Positions 27,996 to 38,021 of a stretch of DNA of 64,000 nucleotides are shown here, piece by piece (position 1 is the stretch's first letter; each line of letters begins with the position of its first letter). Below the pieces are notes generated by a model. That model saw nothing but the letters and a program-made list of their open reading frames with translations. It ran no database searches and was not told where the DNA came from. The position numbers were made by a program, and so were the translations under genes. This DNA comes from Lactiplantibacillus pentosus (GTDB lineage Bacteria > Bacillota > Bacilli > Lactobacillales > Lactobacillaceae). The stretch spans positions 310,001 to 374,000 of the forward strand of contig NZ_CP032757.1 of the NCBI RefSeq assembly GCF_003641185.1, in the 5' to 3' direction.

Positions 27996-28025
27996 AAAAT
28001 TGTTGGTTGAAATTACAACAGTTTT
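27996..28025. promoter_or_regulatory. Candidate TetR operator
   Basis: AAAATTGTTG (27996-28005) and CAACAGTTTT (28016-28025) form a 10-bp inverted repeat with one G-T position. A second, wider repeat CATTTAA/TTAAATG lies at 28026-28032 and 28063-28069. Both sit in the divergent promoter region. Confidence 0.45.
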
Positions 28026-28114
28026 CATTTAACATGTTGTTATTATTTAAACACATTGTTGATTAAATGTCACGATGTCGTTTTAAGAATCTGAGTTAAG
28101 GGAAGGGATACAGA

Positions 28115-31100
28115 GTGAAAGGGAGCCGTAGACGCTTTACAATTCAAGCGATTATCTGGCTAGTCGTGATGGTAGCGGCCATCATCTTCTTGCCAAATGT
28201 CAGCAGTCTGGTCCGCGACAAGGGTCAGACCAAGCTACCAAGTAGTGCGAAGAGTCAAGTTGCACAGGTTATCCAAAATCACTGGGGGCGCAATCAGAAT
28301 AATACGCGCCAAGTGGTCGTGGTCTTCAATAATGGTGATTCACCATTAACCGCTGATCAGAAGCAGGCAATCGATGGGACGATTAAACACTTCAAAGATC
28401 AGAAATCGAAGTATCACGTGAAATCAATGACGGCAGCCAGCGATAATGCCGCTGCTAAGAAGCAATTGATTTCGAAGGATAAATCAACCGAATTGTTACA
28501 ATTAATGGTTGGTAAAAAGCAAACTGTCGCGAATATGACGAAGAATATTACTGACGGCGCCAAGACCGCTGGTGTCAAGACGTACGTGACAGGGAGTGAC
28601 ATCTTAAATGATGACTTCACTCAAGAGACGGAAGCCGGGATCCAGAAAACGGAAATTATTACCGTTATCTTCATCTTCATTGTGTTGACCTTGGTCTTCC
28701 GGTCACCGATTACACCATTAGTTTCGCTGTTGTCAGTCGGGGTCTCATTCATCATTTCGCTGAGCGTTGTGATGAACTTAGTTGATAAATTTAACTTTCC
28801 ATTGTCGAACTTCACCCAAGTCTTCATGGTCGTGGTGCTGTTCGGGATTGGGACCGACTACAACATTTTAATGTTCGATCAATTCAAAGAAGAACTCAGT
28901 CATGGCGATAGTCCGGTCGCCGCGACTGGGCGCGCGTTAAAGATTGCCGGACGAACGATCCTTTACAGTGGGTCGTCACTACTGATTGGGTTTAGTGCCC
29001 TAGGGCTTGCCAACTTCTCAATCTACAAGTCAGCGGTCGGTGTTGCGATTGCCGTTGCCATCTTACTGCTGGTCTTGTTGACCTTGAACCCATTCTTCAT
29101 GGCTTTGTTAGGACCACGGTTGTTCTGGCCAACCAAGAAGTTTGCGGGTGGGAGTACGAGTAAGATGTGGCACGGTATCGCTGCTTCATCCGTGCGCTAC
29201 CCAATCATCGCGTTGGTCGTTGTGTTAGGGGTCTCATTACCATTCATCCTGACTTACAACAATCAATTGAACTATGATACGTTAGCCGAATTGAACGATT
29301 CGATCCCAGCGAAGAAAGGTTTCAAAGTCGTCCAGGACCACTTCTCCAAAGGGACGGCCGAACCATCAACGCTGTATATCAAGACTGACCATGCTTTAAA
29401 TAATGAAAAAGATTTGAAGCTCATCGACAGTTTGACCAAGCAGCTCCAAAAGGTCAAAGGGGTCAAAACGGTCGCTTCAGTCACCCAACCAGGTGGCTCA
29501 GAAGTGAGTCAACTGTACGTCAATGATCAATTAGGCACGGTCACTAGCGGTATGAAGAGTGCCGGCAAAGGCCTAACTAAGATTGGCAGCGGCCTGGACA
29601 GCGCCAACAGTAAGCTGAAGAGCGCGAATATGTCTGATAGCGCTAAGTCAGCTAAGAAGTTGGCGGATGGGGCGGATGAAGTCGCTAGCGGCGTCGTGTC
29701 CTATACCGATGGTGTTTACACGGTCAATAATGGCTTGAACCAATTGAATAGTAAGACTGGCACGCTCTCTAGTGGGGTTAATAAGCTGGTTAGTGGGTCT
29801 GGTCAGGTTACAAGTGGTGCCAATACCGTTGCATCCGGTAACTCAACCTTGGCTTCTAGTCTGATAACCTATACGAATGGTGTTTATACCGTCAATAGTG
29901 GCCTTAATCAGTTGAATAGTAAGACTGGCACATTATCCAGTGGTGTAAATAAATTAGCTACTGGGGCGAACTCACTATCTAGCGGATTAACCACTGTGTT
30001 CTCAGGAACCCAAACGTTGTCCAATGGATTATCAGAACTGAATGATAAGAAATCCTCAATTTCAAGCGGAACGGGTCAGTTAACAGCGTCAATTGCAGAA
30101 TTACAACAGGGTTCTGCAAGTCTGTCTGAAAACCTCGCAGCCTTAGAAAAGTCAGTGAGTGGCAACTCTATTGATACAAGTAAATTGGAAACTTTAACTT
30201 CTAACTTAAATACAATCAATGCGAATTTACAGAAGTTAGTAACCAGTTCAGATAGTGTTACATCTAATATCGCTAGCGTGAACAAGGCGGCCACCCTATT
30301 TAGTGACTCATCAGACAAAATGTCAGAAGATATGGGTACCATGCAGAAAGCCTTATCAAGCGCGGCAAGTCGAGATGCTGCTTCAAGTTCAACGACGGCT
30401 ACGGTTAATGCCAATTCAGTTGCTTCTGCTGCATTGGCTGCGGCCGGATCATCTGCAACCTCGGAACAAAAGGCTGCGATTAGTTCAGCAGTTACATCTG
30501 AGGTGAATGCTCAGAATAGCTCGAACGCAAATACGAGTTCAACTGCGACAACTAAAGCCGGTACCGTAACAGCGAGTGATGGTCTGACAGCATTGTCCGA
30601 TATGCAACAGAGATTGACGGCTTTAAAGAGTGCGACTGAGTCTCTGAATAATTTGAGTGAGAATCTGAACAATTTAGCAAGTGTTAAGCAAGTTGCTTCC
30701 GCCGCTATTCAAGGAAACGATGCTTCGTTACAAGCCATTGAACAGATTTCTGCATCAGCAGAAAAGCTGAAAACGATGGAAAGTGCCGTTTCAAAATTGT
30801 CTAGTGGTTCTTCAGAGATTACCGCTAACTTGTCCCAGCTTCAGACTGGGGCCGAGACCCTTGCAAGTAAGTTGAATCAATATACGGCTGGAGTAGCGAC
30901 AGCATCTGCAGGTGCATCTAAACTCAATACTGGTGTAAGCAGTGCTTCAACTGGTGCAAGCCAACTTTCTAGTGGTTTAGGCTCGTTGCAAGGTCAAATC
31001 CCAACGCTTACTAGTGCAATTAGTGCGTTAGATGCCGGGACTAATAAGCTTAATAATAATTCTGCTGCGTTAGTTTCAGGTGCAAATCAGTTAGCATCCG

Positions 31101-32242
31101 GTGCAACTCAAGTAGCTTCCGGTTCATCCCAAGTAACATCTGGTTTGACAACCTTGAAAGGTCAAGTACCAACCTTGGTTAGTGCAATCAGCGCGTTGGA
31201 TACTGGGACGAACAAGTTGGTCGCAAATTCGGCTACCCTTAACAGCGGTGCCTCCCAAGTTGCCTCAGGTAACGAACAGATGTACACCAGCATTCAAAGC
31301 TTAGTTGGTCAGATGAAGACCCTCCAAGACGGTTTGAAGACTGCCAGTGATGGGACTAAGACGATCAACAAGGGTGTTGGCTCAGCTAATAGTTACTTGA
31401 CTGGGTTGAAGGATTCTGCGGCTGCGAAGACGTACTACGTGCCAAAGAGTACCTTGAAGGGTAAGACTTACAAGTCTGCTTTAAAGGCTTACATGTCTGG
31501 TAATAACCATGCCACGAAGATGACGATCGTCTTGAATGAAAATCCAAGTTCGAAGTCAGCGATGAATAAGGTAACGGCAATTCAAAAACAAGCTGAAAAT
31601 AGCTTGAAGGGGACTGCGTTAGACGGTGCAACGATTGCCATTGGTGGTCAAACATCTGAAACCAACGATACCCAATCAATTGCTTCTAGTGACTTTATTC
31701 GGACGGCAGCAATCATGTTAGTCGGAATTCTGATTGCCTTGATGGTCATCACACGTTCCGTATTACAACCGTTCTACATCTTAGGGACCTTGTTATTGGC
31801 TTACATTATGTCCTTGAGTATCACGCGGATGTTGAGTAGTTGGTTCATGGGTCAAGACATGTTGACTTGGAACACACCATTCTTCGGGTTCATCATGTTG
31901 ATTGCCCTTGGGGTCGACTACAGTATCTTCCTGATGATGAAATATCGTGAATTTGATAATTCGGCTGCTACACCAAGCACTCGAATCGTCAGAGCTTCTG
32001 CCGTAATCGGTGCCGTGGTCTTATCCGCCGCCCTGATTCTGAGTGGGACATTTGCCGCCTTGATGCCATCCGGTGTCTTGACGTTGATTCAAGTGGCGAT
32101 GGTCGTTATCATTGGGTTGATTATCCTGGTATTCGCCATCCCAACGATTATTCCAAGTTTGATTCGGTTAACTTACCCGTTGACCGATCGCATGGAAGAC
32201 GAATCCGATGCTGAAAAGCAAACGAAGCGGAACCGTCACTAA
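28115..32242 (+). CDS. Very large MMPL/RND-family membrane exporter with a YhgE-like repeat loop
   Basis: 1,375 residues. An N-terminal TM, a soluble segment, then a first MMPL bundle (about five TMs, ~185-365, with FGIGTDYNILMFDQFKEEL) and a second C-terminal bundle (~1195-1360, with LGVDYSIFLMMKYREF). These Gly-x-Asp-Tyr motifs belong to the proton-relay helix of RND/MMPL transporters. Between them is an outside domain of ~800 residues, more than 500 of them in degenerate SG-x(3)-L-x-SG heptad-like repeats resembling YhgE/Pip, likely a long coiled coil reaching through the wall. Two blocks are recent duplications (VYTVNxGLNQLNSKTGTLSS at nt ~29710 and ~29875; PTLxSAISALDxGTNKL at ~30997 and ~31171). 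GTG start with AAGGGA. Probably exports a lipid, peptide or toxic compound; substrate unknown. Confidence 0.88.
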   Translation: MKGSRRRFTIQAIIWLVVMVAAIIFLPNVSSLVRDKGQTKLPSSAKSQVAQVIQNHWGRNQNNTRQVVVVFNNGDSPLTADQKQAIDGTIKHFKDQKSKYHVKSMTAASDNAAAKKQLISKDKSTELLQLMVGKKQTVANMTKNITDGAKTAGVKTYVTGSDILNDDFTQETEAGIQKTEIITVIFIFIVLTLVFRSPITPLVSLLSVGVSFIISLSVVMNLVDKFNFPLSNFTQVFMVVVLFGIGTDYNILMFDQFKEELSHGDSPVAATGRALKIAGRTILYSGSSLLIGFSALGLANFSIYKSAVGVAIAVAILLLVLLTLNPFFMALLGPRLFWPTKKFAGGSTSKMWHGIAASSVRYPIIALVVVLGVSLPFILTYNNQLNYDTLAELNDSIPAKKGFKVVQDHFSKGTAEPSTLYIKTDHALNNEKDLKLIDSLTKQLQKVKGVKTVASVTQPGGSEVSQLYVNDQLGTVTSGMKSAGKGLTKIGSGLDSANSKLKSANMSDSAKSAKKLADGADEVASGVVSYTDGVYTVNNGLNQLNSKTGTLSSGVNKLVSGSGQVTSGANTVASGNSTLASSLITYTNGVYTVNSGLNQLNSKTGTLSSGVNKLATGANSLSSGLTTVFSGTQTLSNGLSELNDKKSSISSGTGQLTASIAELQQGSASLSENLAALEKSVSGNSIDTSKLETLTSNLNTINANLQKLVTSSDSVTSNIASVNKAATLFSDSSDKMSEDMGTMQKALSSAASRDAASSSTTATVNANSVASAALAAAGSSATSEQKAAISSAVTSEVNAQNSSNANTSSTATTKAGTVTASDGLTALSDMQQRLTALKSATESLNNLSENLNNLASVKQVASAAIQGNDASLQAIEQISASAEKLKTMESAVSKLSSGSSEITANLSQLQTGAETLASKLNQYTAGVATASAGASKLNTGVSSASTGASQLSSGLGSLQGQIPTLTSAISALDAGTNKLNNNSAALVSGANQLASGATQVASGSSQVTSGLTTLKGQVPTLVSAISALDTGTNKLVANSATLNSGASQVASGNEQMYTSIQSLVGQMKTLQDGLKTASDGTKTINKGVGSANSYLTGLKDSAAAKTYYVPKSTLKGKTYKSALKAYMSGNNHATKMTIVLNENPSSKSAMNKVTAIQKQAENSLKGTALDGATIAIGGQTSETNDTQSIASSDFIRTAAIMLVGILIALMVITRSVLQPFYILGTLLLAYIMSLSITRMLSSWFMGQDMLTWNTPFFGFIMLIALGVDYSIFLMMKYREFDNSAATPSTRIVRASAVIGAVVLSAALILSGTFAALMPSGVLTLIQVAMVVIIGLIILVFAIPTIIPSLIRLTYPLTDRMEDESDAEKQTKRNRH

Positions 32243-32280
32243 AATCGATAAGTTATGCGATAATAAAGTATAACCAACTG

Positions 32281-32318
32281 GCGCCGTCCAACCGTTGTGT
32301 TGGGCGGCGTTTTGTATT
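32281..32318 (+). terminator. Terminator of the MMPL gene
   Basis: GCGCCGTCCAAC and GTTGGGCGGCGT form a 12-bp stem followed by a T-rich tract that continues as imperfect 7-base repeats of TTTTGTA to about 32349. Confidence 0.8.
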
Positions 32319-32364
32319 TTGTATTTTGTATTTTTGTTTTGTTTTGTAATGAGGAGATGGGTAG

Positions 32365-32928
32365 ATGGAACGATGTGCGTGGGCGAATTCGTCGTCAGTC
32401 ATGCAAGCGTATCATGACAATGAGTGGGGCCGTCCCCAGCATGACCCGCAGCGGTTGTTTGAATTGCTGTGCTTAGAGACGTATCAGGCGGGCCTAAGCT
32501 GGCAAACGGTCTTGAATAAACGCGCGGCCTTCAATGAAGACTTCGCTAACTATGATATTGCGATCGTTGCTAAGATGACGACTGCGGATGTGGAGCGACT
32601 GCTGCAGGATGCACGGATCATTCGTCACCGGCAAAAACTGATGGCGACACTGAACAACGCACGCGTTATCGCCAATTGGCCCGCGGGCTCAGACTTTGCA
32701 ACCTGGTTATGGTCGTTCGTTGATGGTCAACCGATTCGGCAAGCGTGGGCCTCAATTAATGACGTTCCCGCCACGAATGACTTGGCTCGCCAAATCTCTA
32801 AGCAAATGAAACAACGCGGCTTTAAATTTGTTGGCCCGACGACAATTTATTCTTATTTGCAGGCAGTCGGTATCATCAACGACCATGTCCGTGACTGCCC
32901 GTGTGCACCAGAAAATGAAGCTGTCTAA
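32365..32928 (+). CDS. tag: DNA-3-methyladenine glycosylase I (Tag)
   Basis: 187 residues, the family's usual length. Removes 3-methyladenine from alkylated DNA as the first step of base excision repair. The zinc ligands Cys4 (RCAW), His17 (AYHDNEWG) and the C-terminal His and Cys (INDHVRDCPC) are visible, as is LFELLCLETYQAGLSW with the catalytic-pocket Glu. GAGGAG precedes the ATG. Stand-alone gene with its own terminator. Confidence 0.95.
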   Translation: MERCAWANSSSVMQAYHDNEWGRPQHDPQRLFELLCLETYQAGLSWQTVLNKRAAFNEDFANYDIAIVAKMTTADVERLLQDARIIRHRQKLMATLNNARVIANWPAGSDFATWLWSFVDGQPIRQAWASINDVPATNDLARQISKQMKQRGFKFVGPTTIYSYLQAVGIINDHVRDCPCAPENEAV

Positions 32929-32938
32929 GTGTGAGACT

Positions 32939-32980
32939 AACCATCCTTATTCGCAATTGCGCGAGCGAGGGTGGTTTTTA
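32939..32980 (+). terminator. Terminator of tag
   Basis: AACCATCC with GGGTGGTT, an internal CGC/GCG pairing, then TTTTATTATT. Confidence 0.75.
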
Positions 32981-33062
32981 TTATTTTTTGAATCACTCCG
33001 AATAACTACTGATTATCAGCGTCTATTTATAAATAAATACTTATTATAACTATAAAAATAAA

Positions 33063-33092
33063 TTGACAATTACTAACAAACTTTGCTAAGAT
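33063..33092 (+). promoter_or_regulatory. Promoter of the WxL protein gene
   Basis: Perfect -35 TTGACA (33063-33068), 18-base spacer, TAAGAT (33087-33092). Confidence 0.7.
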
Positions 33093-33145
33093 ACGACGTA
33101 TAAATAGACGGCAAGTTTCAGCAAAATTTAGGGAGCGGTATCAAG

Positions 33146-35209
33146 GTGAGAAAATTAACGAGTTGGGGATTGTTGGTCGGGCTGTTAGTCGTGATATTGG
33201 GATTATGGTGGTCGACGGTTGCGGCCACTGCGGATGAGTTGGATTCTTTACCTAAATCGGCATTGAACTTAGACGGGTTATTTGAAGTGGGCAAGTTTGA
33301 GCAGAACGCCGCTTCGAAGCTGGCTGTTGACCAGGGCGATGGTCATACGGCGAACGTCTTTGAATTGAATAATGATAATAACCAAGTGGGTGCGATTTGG
33401 TCGACACCCGTTAACCGGTTTAATTTAAACGTTGATAATAAGATCACGATGCTCGTTAATTTTGGCGACCGGGGTGCTGGGGAAGGCCTGGCCCTCGTGT
33501 TACAAAATGACCCACGCAAGACGGCTGCCATCAGTCGCTTTGGGACCAAACGGGTGATTGGCGAGAACCTCGGTGTCTACGGGACGGATACGTATAGTCG
33601 TAAAACGGCTTCATCAACGATTGCCAAGACGGCGATTCAAAAGAGCTGGGCAATTGAAATCGACACCAAAAATAACGATGGTGGCTTTTTAGGCTTATAT
33701 CAACGCGGGAACTCCTTTGATGAAAAGATGCATGGTAACCACGTTGCAGTTAATTACCCCGCATCACCGGAAACCTATACGCAGCGTGGTGGTTTGACCA
33801 GTTCATACCGGTTTGAACAAAATCACTTAGCGGCACAGGAAAAGTTGAAGTTGAATAATGGGCAGTGGTATCGCCTCCAGCTATCGTGGTCAGCGAAGAG
33901 TAAGGTCATGACATACACCTTTGGCAATAATACGCCGCGGTTAGTCAAAATCGATACGAGTGTGTTCGGTAAGGAAGTCCGTAATCTGACTTGGGGCGTG
34001 ACCAGCACTTCGACCAGTAGTAACGCACGAACGCTGGTGGCTTTTGAGCAACTGCCACAACCGATCGAAATCGAGTCTGAATTGAACGTGACGAACGTGA
34101 GCCAAGAGTTGCCCGTCCATGAGGGCAGTTGGGTGCATGGTGGCGACGACTTGGAATACGAGTATGTGCTGAGTTATTTGAGTGGCGACAATGGTTGGGA
34201 GAAGGTGGAAGCCAATATTCCACTGCCAGAATACGTGAAATTCTCGTCGGCCACGGTCCGTTATGAGGATGGGCATGAGGAAACGATTGAGCTGCCGGAT
34301 GACGATCGATCTGAGGACCGACTGCAACACATGCTGAGCCAGAGTTTATCCAAGGAGAATCGGCATGCGTACATCACACTGCGCGGGGAAGCTGAGCGCG
34401 TCAATCAGGATACGAAGGTTCAGGATGATATCAGTTACTTTGTCGGCCCGGCGATGGAGATTGCGACCGCCACGCCACACTTCACCATTACGACCGGTAA
34501 AGCAGTCAGTTTGTCGGTAGACCCGGTTCAGCCAGTCAAAAAGGGTGCGCCCGCAACCGTCAAAGGCCAAGTTAAGCTGGATGATGGCTTGGACTTTGAT
34601 AATGACGGCATGCGGGTCGAACTGAAGCTGAATGGCGAACGACTGGAAGACTACCTGCTAGACCCTGATGACGCACCTGGTTACGTGGAGTTAGAGTTAG
34701 ATCCCGAAGACTTGAACGAGGGTGAAAATGAGTTGATTCTGCGCGCCAAAAGCCAGGATAATGCGACCTCAGATGCGGTGGCGGTGACGATTCTAGTCCT
34801 GAATGGTGAGCTCAAAATTAAATCTTCCAGCAAGACGAGTACGTTTGAAGCCGTGCGATTAACTGGGGCGGCGCAAACGAGTCGGCCTAAGGATCTAGAA
34901 GTCATTGTCGCGGATGAGACTGGTGGCAATACTGGCTGGCGCCTTGACGTGCACGCTAGCAAATTCGTGACGGCGCAGGGCCGAGTACTAGCAGGTGACC
35001 TCTACTATAATGATGGTAAAGAACTCAAATCGGTCACGGATGCGACCCAAACGGTGGTCAAGACGCAGACGAAAGCTGGGGAAGATTACAATGTCACCAA
35101 GGACTGGTCAGACCAGCACGGCTTGATCATCAAGACCAATCCCGCCGCGGTGCCCGGTCAGTACGAGAGCACGTTGACGTGGACGTTGAGTGCGGTGCCA
35201 GGGAAGTAG
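33146..35209 (+). CDS. Secreted lectin-like protein with a WxL wall-binding C-terminus
   Basis: 687 residues. Signal peptide (RKLTSWG, hydrophobic core, TVAATADE). Residues ~45-290 resemble the bacterial legume-lectin-like domain (GEGLALVLQND, GFLGLYQRGNSF, WYRLQLSWSA). Then a long acidic beta-rich region with Ig-like spacing, and a C-terminal WxL domain with its two signature motifs WRLDV (~610) and terminal WTLSAVPGK. WxL domains bind peptidoglycan without covalent anchoring. Such genes usually sit in csc clusters with a DUF916 partner and small WxL proteins; here it stands alone. Likely an adhesion or glycan-binding surface protein. GTG start after GGGAG. Confidence 0.85.
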   Translation: MRKLTSWGLLVGLLVVILGLWWSTVAATADELDSLPKSALNLDGLFEVGKFEQNAASKLAVDQGDGHTANVFELNNDNNQVGAIWSTPVNRFNLNVDNKITMLVNFGDRGAGEGLALVLQNDPRKTAAISRFGTKRVIGENLGVYGTDTYSRKTASSTIAKTAIQKSWAIEIDTKNNDGGFLGLYQRGNSFDEKMHGNHVAVNYPASPETYTQRGGLTSSYRFEQNHLAAQEKLKLNNGQWYRLQLSWSAKSKVMTYTFGNNTPRLVKIDTSVFGKEVRNLTWGVTSTSTSSNARTLVAFEQLPQPIEIESELNVTNVSQELPVHEGSWVHGGDDLEYEYVLSYLSGDNGWEKVEANIPLPEYVKFSSATVRYEDGHEETIELPDDDRSEDRLQHMLSQSLSKENRHAYITLRGEAERVNQDTKVQDDISYFVGPAMEIATATPHFTITTGKAVSLSVDPVQPVKKGAPATVKGQVKLDDGLDFDNDGMRVELKLNGERLEDYLLDPDDAPGYVELELDPEDLNEGENELILRAKSQDNATSDAVAVTILVLNGELKIKSSSKTSTFEAVRLTGAAQTSRPKDLEVIVADETGGNTGWRLDVHASKFVTAQGRVLAGDLYYNDGKELKSVTDATQTVVKTQTKAGEDYNVTKDWSDQHGLIIKTNPAAVPGQYESTLTWTLSAVPGK

Positions 35210-35792
35210 GTAGAACGCAAACTAGAACGAGATTGAGGTTGCTTTACAAGTGACTGATGCGTGCTGGTGAGACGCAATGCCTTTGTGAGATTTCCGCGCT
35301 AACTCGGTAGCTGGATGCCAAACTTAATCAATACAAATCATATTAATCACGACGCTTTGAGAATGGACTGCCATTCTCAAAGCGTTTTTTTGACGAGCAA
35401 GTCTGAAGTGTGAGATTGATCAGATTGAAAATGAGGGCCTGAGTTCTGAGCCTGACCATTATCAAACGGCGCAATTCATTTCAATTTTTGAGATTGAGAC
35501 TTTTTAATTGGCAAGTCATAAATTGGCATGCGACTTCACCAAGTATTTCCAATCGCTAAATCGTAACGCATAAAAAACGTGCGCAAAAAATAATCCCCCA
35601 TGAACCAGTTTTTGAGCGCGTCAATCACGAACACCCACTGCTTTAGAGCCCCCGTACAGGTGAATATAAAAATTTCGGTTACAAGCCTATAAATAACCTC
35701 ATCGTGTTCACAAATTAGTCGGATTTCACGTGTACTTTAAAAGTTGTGAACGCAATTGTCATACTAATACTTTATCTGAAGGAGGGTTAAGC
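35210..35792. other. 583-base gene-free stretch with one strong terminator
   Basis: Contains a perfect 15-bp hairpin at 35352-35385 (ACGCTTTGAGAATGG and complement, 4-base loop) followed by seven T, ending the WxL transcript. From 35400 to 35780 I see no ORF, repeat or clear promoter, only the leader of the ABC permease gene. Confidence 0.7.
35352..35392 (+). terminator. Terminator downstream of the WxL gene
   Basis: Perfect 15-bp stem, 4-base loop, then a T7 tract. Confidence 0.9.
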
Positions 35793-37277
35793 GTGAATTT
35801 TTTTAAACGCGCATGGCTTAACTTAACGGCGAAAAAGGGCCGTTCAATTCTATTAGTACTCGTGACCACTGCAATAATGTTGTTTGTGTTAGCGGGACTA
35901 CTGATTAGGAATGCCGCTGATACAGCGACAAGCAATGCCAAGAAGAGTGTCGGTGCGACCGTCACATTGTCTGCTAACCGGGAGGCCGCATTCAAGAAGA
36001 TGCGGAGTTCCACGTCTACTAGCAAGTCGAGCAGACCGAAGCTGACGACCTCGCCCGTTAAGTTGAGTGATGCCAAGAAGATCGCAAAACTCAACAACGT
36101 TGCCAGTTATAATGCAACGGTTTCAACTTCTGCCAATGCGAAGGGCTTTGATACGATTTCAACGTCCAGCAGTAGTGGCGGGATGAAAGGCATGGGTGGT
36201 ATGAGTAGCAGTAGTAGCGGCGATATCGCGATTACTGGGGTAACGAATACCAGCAGTGTCTCAACGTTTGAAAGTAGCTCAAGTAAAATCACCAAGGGTC
36301 GTGGCATTACGGCCAGTGATGAAGGCACCAATAACGTGGTCATCGAAAGCGAATTGGCTAAAGAAGACAGCCTGAGCGTCGGTGATACGATCAAGCTCAA
36401 GGCGACGACTGGTGACAAGAAGACGTATACGATGAAGATCGTCGGAATCTACAAGGCTTCTTCAAGTGCAAGTACCCAACAAGGGCCTGGTAGCACCGAT
36501 GTCAGCAACACGGTCTACACGTCATACACCTTTGCCAACACGGTCAAAGGCTCGAAGTACAAGAATACTGCAGATTCTGTAACCTTCTCAATCTCTAACC
36601 CGGCGAAGGTCAGCAGCGTCAAGACGGCTGGTAAGAAGATTATCAACACGTCGAAGTATTCATTAGCAACGGATGATAGTAGTTATCAGACGGTCAAGAG
36701 TTCGATGAATAACGTGAAGTCATTTGCGGATAAAATCGTTTGGCTGGTTGCGATTGCCGGTACGATTATCTTAGCTTTGATCGTTATTCTGATGATTCGC
36801 GAACGGCGCTACGAAATCGGTGTCTTGCTGTCATTAGGTGAGAGTCGCTGGAAGATTGTCGGCCAATTCTTCATCGAAATGGTGATGGTCTTGATTGTTT
36901 CCGTCGTCTTAGCTGGCTTCGGTGGCAAGTTTGTCGGTAACAAACTCGGCGATCAGTTAGTCTCACAACAAACGACTACGGCTACGACGTCAACTAGTTC
37001 GACGAGTCAAGGTCAGCCTGGCGGTGGCGGCGGTGCACCTAGTGGCAACACGGGTGGTAGCAAACCAAGTGGTAATATGCCTAGCGGTGGCGGTCGTATG
37101 GGCGGTGGTGCTAATAGCACGGCTAGTTCAGCGGCTGACACGGACCTCGATATCAACGTTACGATCATGGATCTGGTTGAACTTGGTGGGTTTGGTCTCG
37201 CCATCATGTTCCTGTCGATTATGTTAGCTTCAGGCGGCATTTTACGACTACAGCCGAAGAAAGTTTTAATTGATTAG
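35793..37277 (+). CDS. ABC transporter permease, MacB/FtsX type
   Basis: 494 residues. TM1 near residues 15-38, a large extracellular domain (~40-310) rich in Ser/Thr with a Met/Gly run (GGMKGMGGMSSSSS), then FtsX-type TMs at ~320-345, ~370-395 and ~460-485. A Gly/Pro/Ser-rich insertion (~410-450) breaks the last loop. MacB-type permeases transmit ATPase motion to an outside domain to push peptides or envelope molecules out rather than carry them through a channel. GTG 35793 is chosen since AAGGAGGG lies eight bases upstream. The ATPase gene follows 11 bases later. Confidence 0.87.
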   Translation: MNFFKRAWLNLTAKKGRSILLVLVTTAIMLFVLAGLLIRNAADTATSNAKKSVGATVTLSANREAAFKKMRSSTSTSKSSRPKLTTSPVKLSDAKKIAKLNNVASYNATVSTSANAKGFDTISTSSSSGGMKGMGGMSSSSSGDIAITGVTNTSSVSTFESSSSKITKGRGITASDEGTNNVVIESELAKEDSLSVGDTIKLKATTGDKKTYTMKIVGIYKASSSASTQQGPGSTDVSNTVYTSYTFANTVKGSKYKNTADSVTFSISNPAKVSSVKTAGKKIINTSKYSLATDDSSYQTVKSSMNNVKSFADKIVWLVAIAGTIILALIVILMIRERRYEIGVLLSLGESRWKIVGQFFIEMVMVLIVSVVLAGFGGKFVGNKLGDQLVSQQTTTATTSTSSTSQGQPGGGGGAPSGNTGGSKPSGNMPSGGGRMGGGANSTASSAADTDLDINVTIMDLVELGGFGLAIMFLSIMLASGGILRLQPKKVLID

Positions 37278-37288
37278 GAGGGGCGGCA

Positions 37289-37948
37289 ATGTTAAAAGTA
37301 AATGATCTTGGTTACTGGTATGACCGCCAAGAAAATAGTCTATTTGAACACGTAAATCTTGAATTTAAGTCCGGCACGTCGTATGCCATCGTTGGCCAAA
37401 GTGGCTCTGGGAAGACGACCTTTCTCTCCCTGCTTGCTGGTTTGGATAAACCACGCGCTGGTCAGATTGAACTCAACGGCGAGCCTATCAATAAAATCGG
37501 CCTGACCAACTATCGGCGTTCTAAGGTGGCCATCGTCTTTCAGTCCTACAACCTGTTGACGTACATGTCGCCATTGAACAACTTGATGACGGCAATGGCG
37601 ATTACCAATTCGGAACACCGTGGCGACAAGGAGTACGCGATGAAGATGTTGCGGCGCTTAGGCATTAGTGACGACCAGATGAAGAAGAATGTTCAACGGT
37701 TATCCGGTGGACAGCAGCAACGGGTCGCCATTGCACGGACGATGGTGTGTGATGCCAAGTTAGTGGTGGCGGATGAACCGACTGGTAATTTGGATGAAGA
37801 GAACACGAAATATGTGATCGACCAATTCCAAAAAATCGCTCACGAACAGAAGAAATGCGTGATTATTGTAACGCATGAACCGGACGTGGCGGATGCGTGC
37901 GACCACTCGTACCGCTTAGAAAAACATCAATTTGTCTCAGAGACTTAG
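37289..37948 (+). CDS. ABC transporter ATP-binding protein, LolD/MacB type
   Basis: 219 residues with Walker A GQSGSGKTT (~38), Q-loop VFQSYNLL, signature LSGGQQQR (~140), Walker B LVVADEPTGNLDE and H-loop VTHEPDVA. It powers the permease encoded upstream and shares its transcript; TAGGAGG sits in the 11-base gap. Terminator at 37963. No two-component system or accessory protein adjoins, so the cargo is unknown. Confidence 0.92.
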   Translation: MLKVNDLGYWYDRQENSLFEHVNLEFKSGTSYAIVGQSGSGKTTFLSLLAGLDKPRAGQIELNGEPINKIGLTNYRRSKVAIVFQSYNLLTYMSPLNNLMTAMAITNSEHRGDKEYAMKMLRRLGISDDQMKKNVQRLSGGQQQRVAIARTMVCDAKLVVADEPTGNLDEENTKYVIDQFQKIAHEQKKCVIIVTHEPDVADACDHSYRLEKHQFVSET

Positions 37949-37962
37949 GTTGAGATAATTAG

Positions 37963-38012
37963 AAGCCGACGTATCAGGTGATTGAAAAATCACTTGGTAC
38001 GTCGGCTTTTTG
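37963..38012. terminator. Terminator between convergent genes
   Basis: AGCCGACGTA-CA-GTGATT arm and complement, followed by T5. It serves the ABC operon and possibly the CPBP gene. Confidence 0.85.
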
Positions 38013-38021
38013 TTGGCCGAA

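Noticed and set aside
32310-32349. T-rich 7-base repeats (TTTTGTA) possibly forming a contingency tract
   Set aside because: Only about three imperfect units, and it is simply the tail of a terminator; no gene frame passes through it.
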